In this document: piece after piece, positions 1-6,899 of the stretch
Numbering within the stretch: the first letter of the stretch is position 1
How the letters are laid out: each line of letters opens with the position of its first letter
Assembly (NCBI GenBank): GCA_949096025.1
Contig: CARXKP010000045.1
Span: forward strand, 1 to 7,126
Direction: 5' to 3'
Source of the DNA: an uncultured Eubacteriales bacterium
Lineage (GTDB): Bacteria > Bacillota > Clostridia > Christensenellales > UBA1242
Length of the DNA: 7,126 bases
The notes under the pieces: model-generated
Databases searched by the model: none
Told to the model about the DNA's origin: nothing
What the model saw: only the letters and a program-made list of their open reading frames with translations
Position numbers and translations under genes: made by a program

Positions 1-97
1 AAATTCGTATGAAATAGATAAAAACTATTTTAATAAAAAGAGTTTTCTTACAAAAATGCTACAAGCAATTATGAGATTATTGTCATCATTGTTTTAA
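1..97 (+). CDS. 3' end of an unidentified plus-strand gene
   Basis: One plus-strand frame (codons starting at base 2) stays open for 31 codons from the window edge to a TAA at 95-97; the other two plus frames hit stops within the first few codons. The visible tail is rich in Lys and Asn and ends in a hydrophobic and basic stretch, KMLQAIMRLLSSLF, that could form a C-terminal amphipathic helix. A hairpin terminator follows about 40 bases later, which fits a gene end. There is too little sequence to name the product. An open run of this length could arise by chance, though it is not likely in DNA this AT-rich. Confidence 0.42.
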   Translation, partial: NSYEIDKNYFNKKSFLTKMLQAIMRLLSSLF

Positions 98-137
98 ATT
101 AAAAAATCAAAATTTAAATAAATTGTTTAAAATTAAT

Positions 138-176
138 AAAAAAAGACATATTTTTCTTTAAAATATGTCTTTTTTA
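138..176. terminator. bidirectional rho-independent terminator between converging genes
   Basis: An A/T-extended hairpin with arms at about 139-154 and 160-175 and a five-base loop (155-159). The core arm is GACATATTTT and its complement. The A-run on the left and T-run on the right supply a U-tail in both directions. It lies just past the stop of the minus-strand ferritin-like gene and about 40 bases past the stop of the partial plus-strand gene, so it probably ends both transcripts. Confidence 0.85.
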
Positions 177-182
177 TTGTAT

Positions 183-1430
183 TTATGGAATTCTTCCTAT
201 TTCAAGATTATCACTTTCTCTAGAACGCAACCCTTTAATTGGGTGTTCTTTGTCTTGAACCCTATAGTCTTTGCCAAATTTCTTAATATGATCGGCAATC
301 ACTATGTGAGAAGGCATTCTTTCAGCATTCTTAATAAATTTGTTTTGGTATATAAAGAAATCGGCATTTTCAGGAAGTTTTTTAATATTAATATAACTTT
401 CTCTATTCCCTGTGTTACTCATTGTTTTAGCAAGAATTTCTCTAATATAATCCTTTTGAGAAGTGAATTTTAGAAGCTCAGGAAATTCACCATTAGGTAT
501 TACATCTTTCCAATCCTTCTTTTCATATTTGCGTAATAATCTTAAAACTTCGTGAAGGTGAGCAAGTTCTTGTTCATAAAGCATTGCCCAAATTTTTTTG
601 ATGTTTTCATCTACTTCATTATGTTGCATTGAATAGTAAAGGTAACACTCAATATATTCGTGCATTAATTGGCATTCTAAAGGTGTTGCTGTAGGATCAA
701 TAAGTGAACCATATTGTGTTACGTGATCTTCTTCTACCATAGCAATCTCACTATAAATTTCTCTGCCGACTTTATGTTTGTAAAAGGCTCCAAGGTTCAT
801 ATAATAATTCATTGTCTGCTGTTCTGCTGCTGTGATAATGGATACATCACATTTTGTAATTGGATCTGCAGTTTTGTTTACAATATGATGCTTAACGGTA
901 TCATAAGGATGTCTAGGGTGTGCTACGGTTGGTCGTCCAGGCATTATTTCTGTATAAGAACCAACATATTTTTCGGCGTGTTCTCCCATATCGGTTTCAA
1001 GAAGATTTGCATATCTATAAAGATGGTCAAAGTCCTCAAGCAGAGCAAAATCTAAAGCGTTTTTTACATTTTTATCTGTTTGCCTTTGAGCAAGAATTGC
1101 AGTAAGATCAACTGCGAGTTGTTCATAACCGATAGTAGTTTCAAGGATGTTTTCATCTGCTGGTTTAAGAGCGGCTATAAGTTTTTGTTGCTGTTGCTCA
1201 AGTCTGCGAATAAATGCAAAACTTCTTCTAATATCATTGTCAGCACAGTGTCTATTTAAATGATGTTTTGACCATACCGCTTCATATTCAGTACCATTCA
1301 TAAGAATACATCGAACGCGAGTATAAGGATCAACCTCATTTTTATCGTAAGGCTTAGGTGCAAGCATTTTCATACTCATAATTGTACTTTCAAGTTTTTT
1401 AGGTTTTTCTAAAAAAGGGTTTAAATTCAT
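183..1430 (-). CDS. ferritin-like (rubrerythrin-like) probable metal-binding protein
   Basis: The product is 415 residues, soluble, with no signal peptide or membrane segment. It shows three helix pairs with Glu and ExxH-type ligand patterns like those of ferritin-like di-iron proteins. Pair 1 has YEQL near residue 103 and LEDFDH at 131-136. Pair 2 has AEQQ near 203 and EEDH at 233-236. Pair 3 has HEYIE near 257-261 and EQELAH at 286-291. About 90 residues precede the first pair, and a basic tail of about 110 residues follows the last. No rubredoxin-type CxxC is present. The longer frame begins at 1466, but the start at 1430 is preferred because GGAGG lies about 7-9 bases upstream. From memory this is a conserved, little-studied protein of anaerobic Firmicutes. 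An oxygen- or peroxide-defence or metal-handling role is inferred from the fold only. It is transcribed alone and ends in the shared terminator. Confidence 0.72.
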   Translation of the reverse strand: MNLNPFLEKPKKLESTIMSMKMLAPKPYDKNEVDPYTRVRCILMNGTEYEAVWSKHHLNRHCADNDIRRSFAFIRRLEQQQQKLIAALKPADENILETTIGYEQLAVDLTAILAQRQTDKNVKNALDFALLEDFDHLYRYANLLETDMGEHAEKYVGSYTEIMPGRPTVAHPRHPYDTVKHHIVNKTADPITKCDVSIITAAEQQTMNYYMNLGAFYKHKVGREIYSEIAMVEEDHVTQYGSLIDPTATPLECQLMHEYIECYLYYSMQHNEVDENIKKIWAMLYEQELAHLHEVLRLLRKYEKKDWKDVIPNGEFPELLKFTSQKDYIREILAKTMSNTGNRESYINIKKLPENADFFIYQNKFIKNAERMPSHIVIADHIKKFGKDYRVQDKEHPIKGLRSRESDNLEIGRIP

Positions 1431-1469
1431 AAAAATTCCTCCAAAAGTATCTTGCCCAATATTCAATAA

Positions 1470-1498
1470 ATAATACAGTGAAAAAAATTTAAATAAAG
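1470..1498 (-). promoter_or_regulatory. candidate promoter of the ferritin-like gene
   Basis: On the minus strand a TATTAT -10 box (1470-1475) has a poor -35 match, CTTTAT (1493-1498), at 17-bp spacing. It would give a leader of about 35 bases before the start at 1430. The weak -35 makes this tentative. No clear PerR- or Fur-type operator was seen around it. Confidence 0.3.
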
Positions 1499-1529
1499 AT
1501 TAATTAACTTTTTTTCTGATAAAAAAATA

Positions 1530-1558
1530 TTGATAAAATATGTATTATATGTTAAAAT
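1530..1558 (+). promoter_or_regulatory. promoter of the ABC exporter operon
   Basis: TTGATA (1530-1535) is followed after 17 bp by TAAAAT (1553-1558), which is preceded by TG one base away (1550-1551), giving an extended -10 element. Transcription would start near 1565, about 35 bases before the ATPase start codon. A second TATAAT at 1562-1567 has no partner -35 at a suitable distance. Confidence 0.65.
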
Positions 1559-1599
1559 TAGTATAATTTTAATTTACAAAATAGGAACAGGGCACTAAG

Positions 1600-2586
1600 A
1601 TGAATATTATTGAAGTAAAGGATTTAAAAAAGACTTTTATTAGTAAGAAAAAATATAAAGGTAAAGAGATGTGGAAACATCTTTTTAAGAAGAAGGAAAA
1701 GATAGTTAAAAATGCAGTAGACGGCATTACTTTTTCTGTGGAAGAAGGGGAAAGTCTTGCCTTTATTGGACCGAATGGTGCAGGTAAAAGTACGACTATT
1801 AAAATGCTAACTGGTATACTTTATCCAACTAGTGGTGAAGTGCGAGTTCTTGGCTTTAATCCACAAAAGGATAGAATAAAATTATCTTATAGACTTGGTA
1901 CTGTTTTTGGTCAAAAAGAGCAACTTTGGGTTCATCTTTCACCTTATGATAACTTTTTATTTTTTGGTTCTATTTATGATATTAAAAAGGAAGAGTTGAA
2001 AAAGACGATAGACGAGCTAAGCAAATTATTTGAAATAGAGGATATAATTAATCAGCCAGTTCGTAGTTTGAGTTTAGGGCAACGTATGAAATGTGAAGTA
2101 GTGGCATCACTTTTACACAAGCCAAAGCTTCTTCTTTTTGACGAACCAACTATTGGTCTTGACCCTATAGCAAAAGAAACACTTAGAGGACTTATAAAAA
2201 AGATTAATAAAGAATTAAAAACAACCATTCTTTTTACATCGCACGATGTTGGTGATATAGAAGAAGTTTGTAAGAGGGTTATTATCGTAAATAATGGTAA
2301 AATTGTTCTCGATGATAGTATGCGTAATTTAAAATATCACCATTTAAATAAAAAGATTGTTGAAGTTAATTTGAAAAGAGAAGTAGAATTTAAAGAACGA
2401 GATGGAATAAAACTTTTGAAACAAAATAAGACACTTATGAAAATTGAGGTTGATATGACAGTGACAAGTGTTAACGAACTCTTAGGTCTATTTAATGCAG
2501 AAGATATTCAAGACATTACTATTTCATCAACTCCACTTGAAGAGATAATTAAGACAATATACAAAGGAAAGACAATTGATGAATAA
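1600..2586 (+). CDS. ABC-2 type exporter ATP-binding protein (COG4586-like)
   Basis: This 328-residue cytoplasmic ATPase would power the two permeases encoded next to it. Nucleotide-binding motifs are complete and in order: Walker A GPNGAGKST (57-65), Q-loop Gln105, signature LSLGQ (157-161), Walker B LLLFDE (177-182), D-loop GLD (186-188) and switch His215 in TSHD. The stretch VFGQKEQLW after Walker A, and the Lys-rich insertion at about 15-37 before the core, are what I recall of the COG4586 group of uncharacterised exporters, related to the DrrA drug-export ATPases. The last 90 residues form the usual C-terminal extension. The ribosome-binding site is modest: AGGA lies about 13 bases upstream. 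The gene overlaps the first permease by 8 bases. The substrate cannot be read from the sequence. Confidence 0.92.
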   Translation: MNIIEVKDLKKTFISKKKYKGKEMWKHLFKKKEKIVKNAVDGITFSVEEGESLAFIGPNGAGKSTTIKMLTGILYPTSGEVRVLGFNPQKDRIKLSYRLGTVFGQKEQLWVHLSPYDNFLFFGSIYDIKKEELKKTIDELSKLFEIEDIINQPVRSLSLGQRMKCEVVASLLHKPKLLLFDEPTIGLDPIAKETLRGLIKKINKELKTTILFTSHDVGDIEEVCKRVIIVNNGKIVLDDSMRNLKYHHLNKKIVEVNLKREVEFKERDGIKLLKQNKTLMKIEVDMTVTSVNELLGLFNAEDIQDITISSTPLEEIIKTIYKGKTIDE

Positions 2587-3376
2587 ATACCTTACAGTTT
2601 TTAGGACTAGTTTTAAACAGGAGAAAGATGCAATTATAAACACGCTTTTGCGTGCTGTTTCTTTTGTGTTAATTATATATATATTTCTACAACTTTGGGG
2701 TTATATTTATGGAGAAGGCGGAAGTGGAACAATCATCAAAGGTTATAATATGGGACAGATGATATGGTACCTTATTATCACAGAACTTATCACAATGTCA
2801 GCAAAGGTAAATACTATAGTTAGAACAGTAAGCAACGAGATAAAATCAGGCAGTATTTCATATAAACTTAATAAACCATATAATTACCTTTTTTATTGTA
2901 TTTCTTCGTCAATGGCAAAGAGTTGTATGTCACTTATCTTTATGTTGCCTGTTGCTGTTATAATGGGAATAGTCTTTGTAGGTTTGCCTTCTACTTTTGT
3001 ATGGTATCAAATTTTACCTTGCCTGCTTGCTCTACTTGGCTCAATTTTTATAAGTTGGAGTCTATATTCAATAGTTGGACTTATAGCATTTTGGGTACAA
3101 GATGCCTTTCCATTCTATTGGATAGTGTCGAAAGTTTTTATGCTACTAGGTCTATTTTTCCCTATTGAATTTTATCCGGCTTGGCTTCAACCAATTATTA
3201 AATATAGTCCAATTTATTCAATGATGTCAGGTCCAGCAACTCTAGTTGCAAACTTTTCTTGGTGGGGATTTTTAGAAATATTTTTATCTCAACTTATTTG
3301 GGGGATACTTGTGATTTTGCTAGGACTGCTTGTATATAGACTTGGAAAAAGGAAGGTGGCGGCAAATGGCGGTTAG
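2579..3376 (+). CDS. ABC-2 family permease, first subunit (COG4587-like)
   Basis: The product is a 265-residue integral membrane protein with about six predicted membrane helices (roughly 23-43, 58-76, 112-135, 143-170, 181-199 and 230-254). A cytoplasmic-type loop reads GSISYKLNKPYNY (91-103), matching the G-x-L-x-P pattern of ABC2_membrane_6 (PF06182) permeases as I recall it. The ATG at 2579 is preferred over the TTG three bases earlier. It has AGGAAAG about 7 bases upstream and overlaps the end of the ATPase gene by 8 bases, a sign of translational coupling. It should pair with the second permease as a heterodimeric membrane channel. Confidence is high for the family and none for the cargo. 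Confidence 0.88.
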   Translation: MNKYLTVFRTSFKQEKDAIINTLLRAVSFVLIIYIFLQLWGYIYGEGGSGTIIKGYNMGQMIWYLIITELITMSAKVNTIVRTVSNEIKSGSISYKLNKPYNYLFYCISSSMAKSCMSLIFMLPVAVIMGIVFVGLPSTFVWYQILPCLLALLGSIFISWSLYSIVGLIAFWVQDAFPFYWIVSKVFMLLGLFFPIEFYPAWLQPIIKYSPIYSMMSGPATLVANFSWWGFLEIFLSQLIWGILVILLGLLVYRLGKRKVAANGG

Positions 3377-4157
3377 AAAGAATTTAGCACTTATATTTAA
3401 ATACTTAAAACTCAATATTCAAAAAGAATATCAATATAAAACTTCATTTTTCCTGCAAATACTTATGATGATTGCCAATAACTCATTCTTTATTATACAG
3501 TGGCTTATAATATTTTCGGTTACTGATTCGCTTGGAGGTTATGGTTTTAACGAAGTGTTGCTTCTTTGGGGAATATCAGCCGGGATGTATGGTGTAGGAC
3601 ATCTCTTTTTCGGAGGAGCTTATCATATAGGTGACCTAGTATATGAAGGGAAACTTGATGTATTTTTGACTCAACCTAAAAACGTTCTTATCAATCTTAT
3701 TTGTTCTCAAAGTTCAATTTCGGCTATTGGTGATATACTTTATGTGTTTGTTGTTCTTATTATAATCAATGCTACTTGGTGGTGGTACTTGGCAATTATT
3801 CCTGTTTGTATTATAGGCGGACTTATTTATGTATCAATAGTTGTTTGCTTTCAATCACTGTCATTTTATATTAAAAGAGGAAATGCTGTTGCTGATATGA
3901 TTTCAACAGCCATAACTTTGTTTGCAAACTATCCACCTGTAATATTTAATATGTTTACTAAAGTAATATTATTTACAATTATTCCAGTTGGATTTATAAT
4001 ATTTGTGCCTGCTCAGTATATATTCTTAGGCTTCAATCTTTGGTGGATACTTGGAATGGTAGGTTTTGCAATCTTTCTTTGCGGGCTTGCATTTTTATTG
4101 TTTAAGTTAGGACTTAGGAAATACAATTCAAGTAATCTTATGGGCGGAAGAGTTTGA
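3366..4157 (+). CDS. ABC-2 family permease, second subunit (COG3694-like)
   Basis: The product is 263 residues with about six membrane helices (roughly 28-51, 62-83, 118-136, 140-165, 180-216 and 227-247). The loop GKLDVFLTQPKN (95-106) and the late segment IIPVGFIIFVPAQYIF (205-220) match what I recall of COG3694 permeases, which occur as the partner of COG4587 in an ATPase-permease-permease operon. The start at 3366 is chosen because GGAAGGTGG (3351-3359) lies 6 bases upstream; the frame is open further 5' but without such a site. It overlaps the preceding permease by 11 bases. It ends in TGA and is followed by a long hairpin terminator, so it is the last gene of the operon. Confidence 0.88.
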   Translation: MAVRKNLALIFKYLKLNIQKEYQYKTSFFLQILMMIANNSFFIIQWLIIFSVTDSLGGYGFNEVLLLWGISAGMYGVGHLFFGGAYHIGDLVYEGKLDVFLTQPKNVLINLICSQSSISAIGDILYVFVVLIIINATWWWYLAIIPVCIIGGLIYVSIVVCFQSLSFYIKRGNAVADMISTAITLFANYPPVIFNMFTKVILFTIIPVGFIIFVPAQYIFLGFNLWWILGMVGFAIFLCGLAFLLFKLGLRKYNSSNLMGGRV

Positions 4158-4191
4158 TTTTTGAAATACAATTTAATAATTTTAAGGGCAT

Positions 4192-4264
4192 AAAAGGCAA
4201 AAATTTAAATAAAAATTTGTCGAAAGGTATGAATTTTTATTTTATAATTGTCTTGCCTTTTTTT
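4192..4264 (+). terminator. long-hairpin terminator of the ABC operon
   Basis: The outer arms AAAAGGCAA (4192-4200) and TTGCCTTTT (4253-4261) are followed by a run of T (4258-4264). Inside, a second perfect 11-bp AT-only stem pairs 4207-4217 with 4232-4242 around a 14-base loop. The whole forms an extended rod of about 70 bases, unusually long for an intrinsic terminator. Its position 35 bases after the last permease stop supports termination. A structured RNA role for the loop cannot be excluded. Confidence 0.65.
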
Positions 4265-4281
4265 GTTAATAGATGTATAAT
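4253..4281 (+). promoter_or_regulatory. promoter of the uL15-like/radical-SAM gene pair
   Basis: A perfect TATAAT (4276-4281) is preceded at 17 bp by TTGCCT (4253-4258), a 4-of-6 match to the -35 consensus. The -35 box is also the 3' arm of the upstream terminator hairpin. Transcription would start near 4288, leaving a leader of about 26 bases that carries the AGGAG ribosome-binding site of the next gene. Confidence 0.6.
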
Positions 4282-4313
4282 AAAACTTGGAATTGTTTAA
4301 TAGGAGATATAAT

Positions 4314-5714
4314 ATGAAATATAATTTAAATGCTACAAAAATAAGCACGCTTGCTAAATTTGAACTGACAAATTTGCCTTGGTGGTTATGGCTTACTCTC
4401 GGAGTAGTTGTTGCCGGAATAATAGTTTCAATAGTGCTTATTGCTACATTACATAAAGAGAAAACAAAGAAAAAACTTAAAGTTAAAGTTGTAGAACAAC
4501 AAAATGAAATTGTTGAAAACGTAAATAAAGAAGATAGTTTTGAAGAAATCGAAAAAGATTTTATTACTTCTAATGAATTTGTTGATAATGTAGAAAATTC
4601 TACTCGTGAACAAGAGGAAGAAGAGGATGAAAGAGAAGAGTTAGAAATCGAGATAAATACTGAAGTAAGTGATCAAGATGAACCTATCGAAGAAAATGAC
4701 GAAACGACAAATATAACTAAGTTTGAAACCGAAGAAGATATTGATGAAGATACCGTTGTTGAAAAAGAAAACGAAGCGGAAAAAGAAGAAATAAATGAGT
4801 CTGTTATAAAATTTGTAGATGGATTTGGAATTGTTGTTCGTTATAATAAATCATTTAAAGCAAGATTAATTCAATCGCAAGATGAGTTGAAAAATTATTA
4901 TAACATACTGAAGAATGAACTTTTATCTTATAAAAAGGTAAAGAGCCGTATTTCTTGGAACTATGAAAGTCTAAATGCTGGTAGAAATAAAATTGCTAAA
5001 TTCAATGTTAGAGGAAAAACGCTTAAACTATATCTTGCTCTTGACCCAGATGATTATGCTGAAACAAAATATAAAGTAGAACGCTCTGATAGTAAACGAT
5101 ATGAAGAAGTACCTTGTATGTATAGAATAACTAATCCTCGTAGATTAAAATATGCTATTGATTTGATTTCAACTGTTGCAGAAAATAATGGTTTAACTAA
5201 GGGTACTGCTCAAAATGAAGATTTCTATTTGCCTTATGAGAGTACTGAAGCACTCGTTGAACAAGAACTTATTAAAGAATTAGTTTCAGAAACTGCTTAT
5301 AATGAATATATGCGTAGAAAAAATCAGGCAACTGTTGATAAAATTCATCGTGAATTTGTATCTGCTGCAGAAGTAAATGCTATAATTTCAGATGAAATAG
5401 CAGTTTCGCTTGTAGAAAATACTCGTAAAATAGAAGATGCTAAATTTGATGCTGGTAATAGAATAATATCTTCAACTCATAGTGGTAAGAAAGGTATAAT
5501 CAATATTGATGTGCTTTCTGCAAGTTTTGAGGCGAATGATAAAGTTACACTTAAATCGCTAAAAGAAAAAGGACTCATTAACAAAAATATTGGTTATGTT
5601 AAAGTACTTGCAAGAGGAATATTAAATAAACCTCTTGAAGTAGAACTTAATGATTACTCTATTGAAGCGGTTAAGATGATTATCTTAACAGGTGGAAAAG
5701 TTAAACGCGTTTAA
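4314..5714 (+). CDS. membrane-anchored protein with acidic linker and uL15-like C-terminal domain
   Basis: The product is 466 residues in four parts. A single hydrophobic helix (about 22-46, beginning PWWLWL) is followed by a basic patch, HKEKTKKKLK, indicating an anchor with the bulk of the protein in the cytoplasm. Residues about 61-163 are low-complexity and strongly acidic, including five Glu/Asp-rich runs. Residues about 178-308 form a conserved-looking domain (KSFKARLIQS, SRISWNYESLNAGR, GKTLKLYLALDP) that I recall in other Clostridia hypotheticals. Residues about 395-466 (LKEKGLI, VKVLARGILNKPL, AVKMIILTGGKV) resemble the C-terminal half of ribosomal protein uL15/L18e. The ATG at 4314 is chosen because GGAG lies 7 bases upstream; a TTG nine codons earlier lies before that site. 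It is not the ribosomal protein itself, and its function is unknown. The radical-SAM-like gene follows after 26 bases with no terminator between them. Confidence 0.75.
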   Translation: MKYNLNATKISTLAKFELTNLPWWLWLTLGVVVAGIIVSIVLIATLHKEKTKKKLKVKVVEQQNEIVENVNKEDSFEEIEKDFITSNEFVDNVENSTREQEEEEDEREELEIEINTEVSDQDEPIEENDETTNITKFETEEDIDEDTVVEKENEAEKEEINESVIKFVDGFGIVVRYNKSFKARLIQSQDELKNYYNILKNELLSYKKVKSRISWNYESLNAGRNKIAKFNVRGKTLKLYLALDPDDYAETKYKVERSDSKRYEEVPCMYRITNPRRLKYAIDLISTVAENNGLTKGTAQNEDFYLPYESTEALVEQELIKELVSETAYNEYMRRKNQATVDKIHREFVSAAEVNAIISDEIAVSLVENTRKIEDAKFDAGNRIISSTHSGKKGIINIDVLSASFEANDKVTLKSLKEKGLINKNIGYVKVLARGILNKPLEVELNDYSIEAVKMIILTGGKVKRV

Positions 5715-5740
5715 AATTAAAGATATTAAAAGAGAGAATA

Positions 5741-6829
5741 ATGGATAAATTAAACAAAAAACTCTATTTTGCTAAATCATTTTTAATGTTAGGCGACGCA
5801 AAAGAACATTGCTATAATTGTAGTTATTGCCGTGTTAAACTTGATGATTTGCAGTCTTATCATATGCTACCTAGTGAGGTGAACGAAAGATTTAGACAAG
5901 TGCCAGTTGCAGTAAACTTATTTTATTGCGACCCACTTCTTCAGGTGGAAAATACAGTAAATATTTTACATCAACTTGAAAAAGATGGTCATAAAGGTCC
6001 TGTTGTTATTGTGACAAAAGGGGACTTCTCTCTTTTCCCAGATATTCTTTTTGATCTAGATTTGCATATTGCTTTTTCAACCTTTGGAGTAAATTCTATA
6101 TATGATGGCTCAACTATGGAAAGGTTTGAAAATAACCTGAAACAGATAAAGCTTAGAAAAAATAATTATCATTATTCAATAGAGTTTAGACCTATTTGTT
6201 ATGGGATAAACGATAGTGAAGAAATTTTCAGAAAGGTCTTTGCTCTTGCTAAAGAGTATGGACTTGCAATAGGTTACTCTGGACTTCAAGGTAAAAAAGA
6301 AAGTGTTCAGTATTGGAAAGAAAACAATATTGAATTTAAACCTTATCCTGGCTATACTTTTGGACATAAAAAGATTATTTCTGAAGAAAAACAAGAACTT
6401 CTTTTCAATCTATCAAAAGAATATAATGTTCCAATCTTTAAAAAGACATCCTGTCTATTTTCTTATGTTCATAACCTTGAACGAGATTATAATGCTCATT
6501 ACTATCGCCCAAATGAAGTTGGTTGTTATGATTGCCCGATGAAAGAGAAGTGTTTTGCATTCAAAGAAAAGAAAAAAGAAAGGGTAGAACTCCCATTTGA
6601 ATTTGAAATACTTGAAAAACAAGACCACGAATGTATATTAAAAAAGACAGGTCTATGTAATTTCCCAACAGAGGATTGTTCTCATATAAGTGGGCAGATT
6701 ATAAAAACCGATGAAAAACTTACAACATCTGATGTAAGACTTATAAAATGGCTTACTGGAATGACTGTTGATGCGGATTTTATTGAAAGCCCATATATAA
6801 GTGATTGTTGGCAAGAGAAAAAAGAATAA
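5741..6829 (+). CDS. radical-SAM-like iron-sulfur protein with atypical CX2CX2C motif
   Basis: The product is 362 residues and soluble. Near the N-terminus C24-Y-N-C27-S-Y-C30 resembles the radical-SAM cluster loop but is one residue short of the usual CX3CX2C. Barrel-like strands follow: VAVNLFYCDPLL (56-67), PVVIVTKGD (87-95), LHIAFSTFG (108-116) and SIEFRPI (146-152), similar in order to radical-SAM enzymes of the spore-photoproduct-lyase type. A second set, Cys238, Cys262, Cys265 and Cys271 (GCYDCPMKEKC), could hold an auxiliary Fe-S cluster or zinc. Cys298, Cys306 and Cys313 lie further on. The ATG follows an AGAGAG site by 4 bases. It is probably co-transcribed with the uL15-like gene and ends in its own terminator. 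The substrate is unknown. It could also be a degenerate or non-SAM Fe-S protein. Confidence 0.7.
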   Translation: MDKLNKKLYFAKSFLMLGDAKEHCYNCSYCRVKLDDLQSYHMLPSEVNERFRQVPVAVNLFYCDPLLQVENTVNILHQLEKDGHKGPVVIVTKGDFSLFPDILFDLDLHIAFSTFGVNSIYDGSTMERFENNLKQIKLRKNNYHYSIEFRPICYGINDSEEIFRKVFALAKEYGLAIGYSGLQGKKESVQYWKENNIEFKPYPGYTFGHKKIISEEKQELLFNLSKEYNVPIFKKTSCLFSYVHNLERDYNAHYYRPNEVGCYDCPMKEKCFAFKEKKKERVELPFEFEILEKQDHECILKKTGLCNFPTEDCSHISGQIIKTDEKLTTSDVRLIKWLTGMTVDADFIESPYISDCWQEKKE

Positions 6830-6859
6830 AAAGATTGCTTAGATAAAGCAATCTTTTTT
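6828..6859 (+). terminator. rho-independent terminator after the radical-SAM-like gene
   Basis: Arms 6828-6840 and 6846-6858 (core AGATTGCTT and AAGCAATCT) enclose a five-base loop, and the 3' arm ends in six T residues. The 5' arm begins within the stop codon. It isolates the upstream gene pair from the promoter that follows. Confidence 0.9.
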
Positions 6860-6864
6860 AATTA

Positions 6865-6888
6865 TTTTAACAAAAATTTTCGTTAAAA
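6865..6888. promoter_or_regulatory. 24-bp near-perfect palindrome, candidate operator
   Basis: Half-sites TTTTAAC (6865-6871) and GTTAAAA (6882-6888) flank an AAAA/TTTT centre, so 11 of 12 base pairs are symmetric; the single mismatch is 6872 with 6881. It ends 11 bp upstream of the -35 box at 6900, a position suited to an activator or repressor dimer. It lacks a G+C-rich stem, so a terminator role is unlikely. Chance symmetry is possible in AT-rich DNA. Confidence 0.4.
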
Positions 6889-6899
6889 GATTAAAAAAC

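Noticed and set aside
714..1055. Plus-strand reading frames across the ferritin-like gene, including 165-473 and 920-1105
   Set aside because: They lie antisense to a gene with clear motifs, lack good ribosome-binding sites and encode compositionally odd peptides.
1431..1466. Longer start for the ferritin-like gene, 12 codons upstream
   Set aside because: The GGAGG ribosome-binding site lies inside that extension and is correctly spaced for the ATG at 1430, not for 1466.
1494..1517. TTAATTAA-centred imperfect palindrome in the divergent intergenic region
   Set aside because: Symmetry breaks after a few bases when the arms are aligned, so there is no convincing operator.
1544..1567. Inverted repeat ATTATA...TATAAT around the ABC operon promoter
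   Set aside because: Only six A/T base pairs with a 12-base gap, overlapping -10-like sequence; expected by chance in this composition.
2896..3168. Alternative frame inside the first permease gene
   Set aside because: It is a shadow of the PF06182-like permease; no ribosome-binding site and no recognisable product.
4155..4157. Mollicutes code 4, with TGA read as tryptophan
   Set aside because: Tryptophan is TGG throughout, no complete gene has an internal TGA, and the TGA ends the second permease where its family normally ends.
4287..4313. TTG start nine codons upstream for the uL15-like gene
   Set aside because: It falls at the predicted transcription start and before the AGGAG site, which is correctly spaced for the ATG at 4314.
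6176..6542. Minus- and plus-strand alternative frames inside the radical-SAM-like gene
   Set aside because: Both overlap a well-supported coding frame and show Lys/Phe/Ile-rich sequence typical of AT-rich shadow frames.
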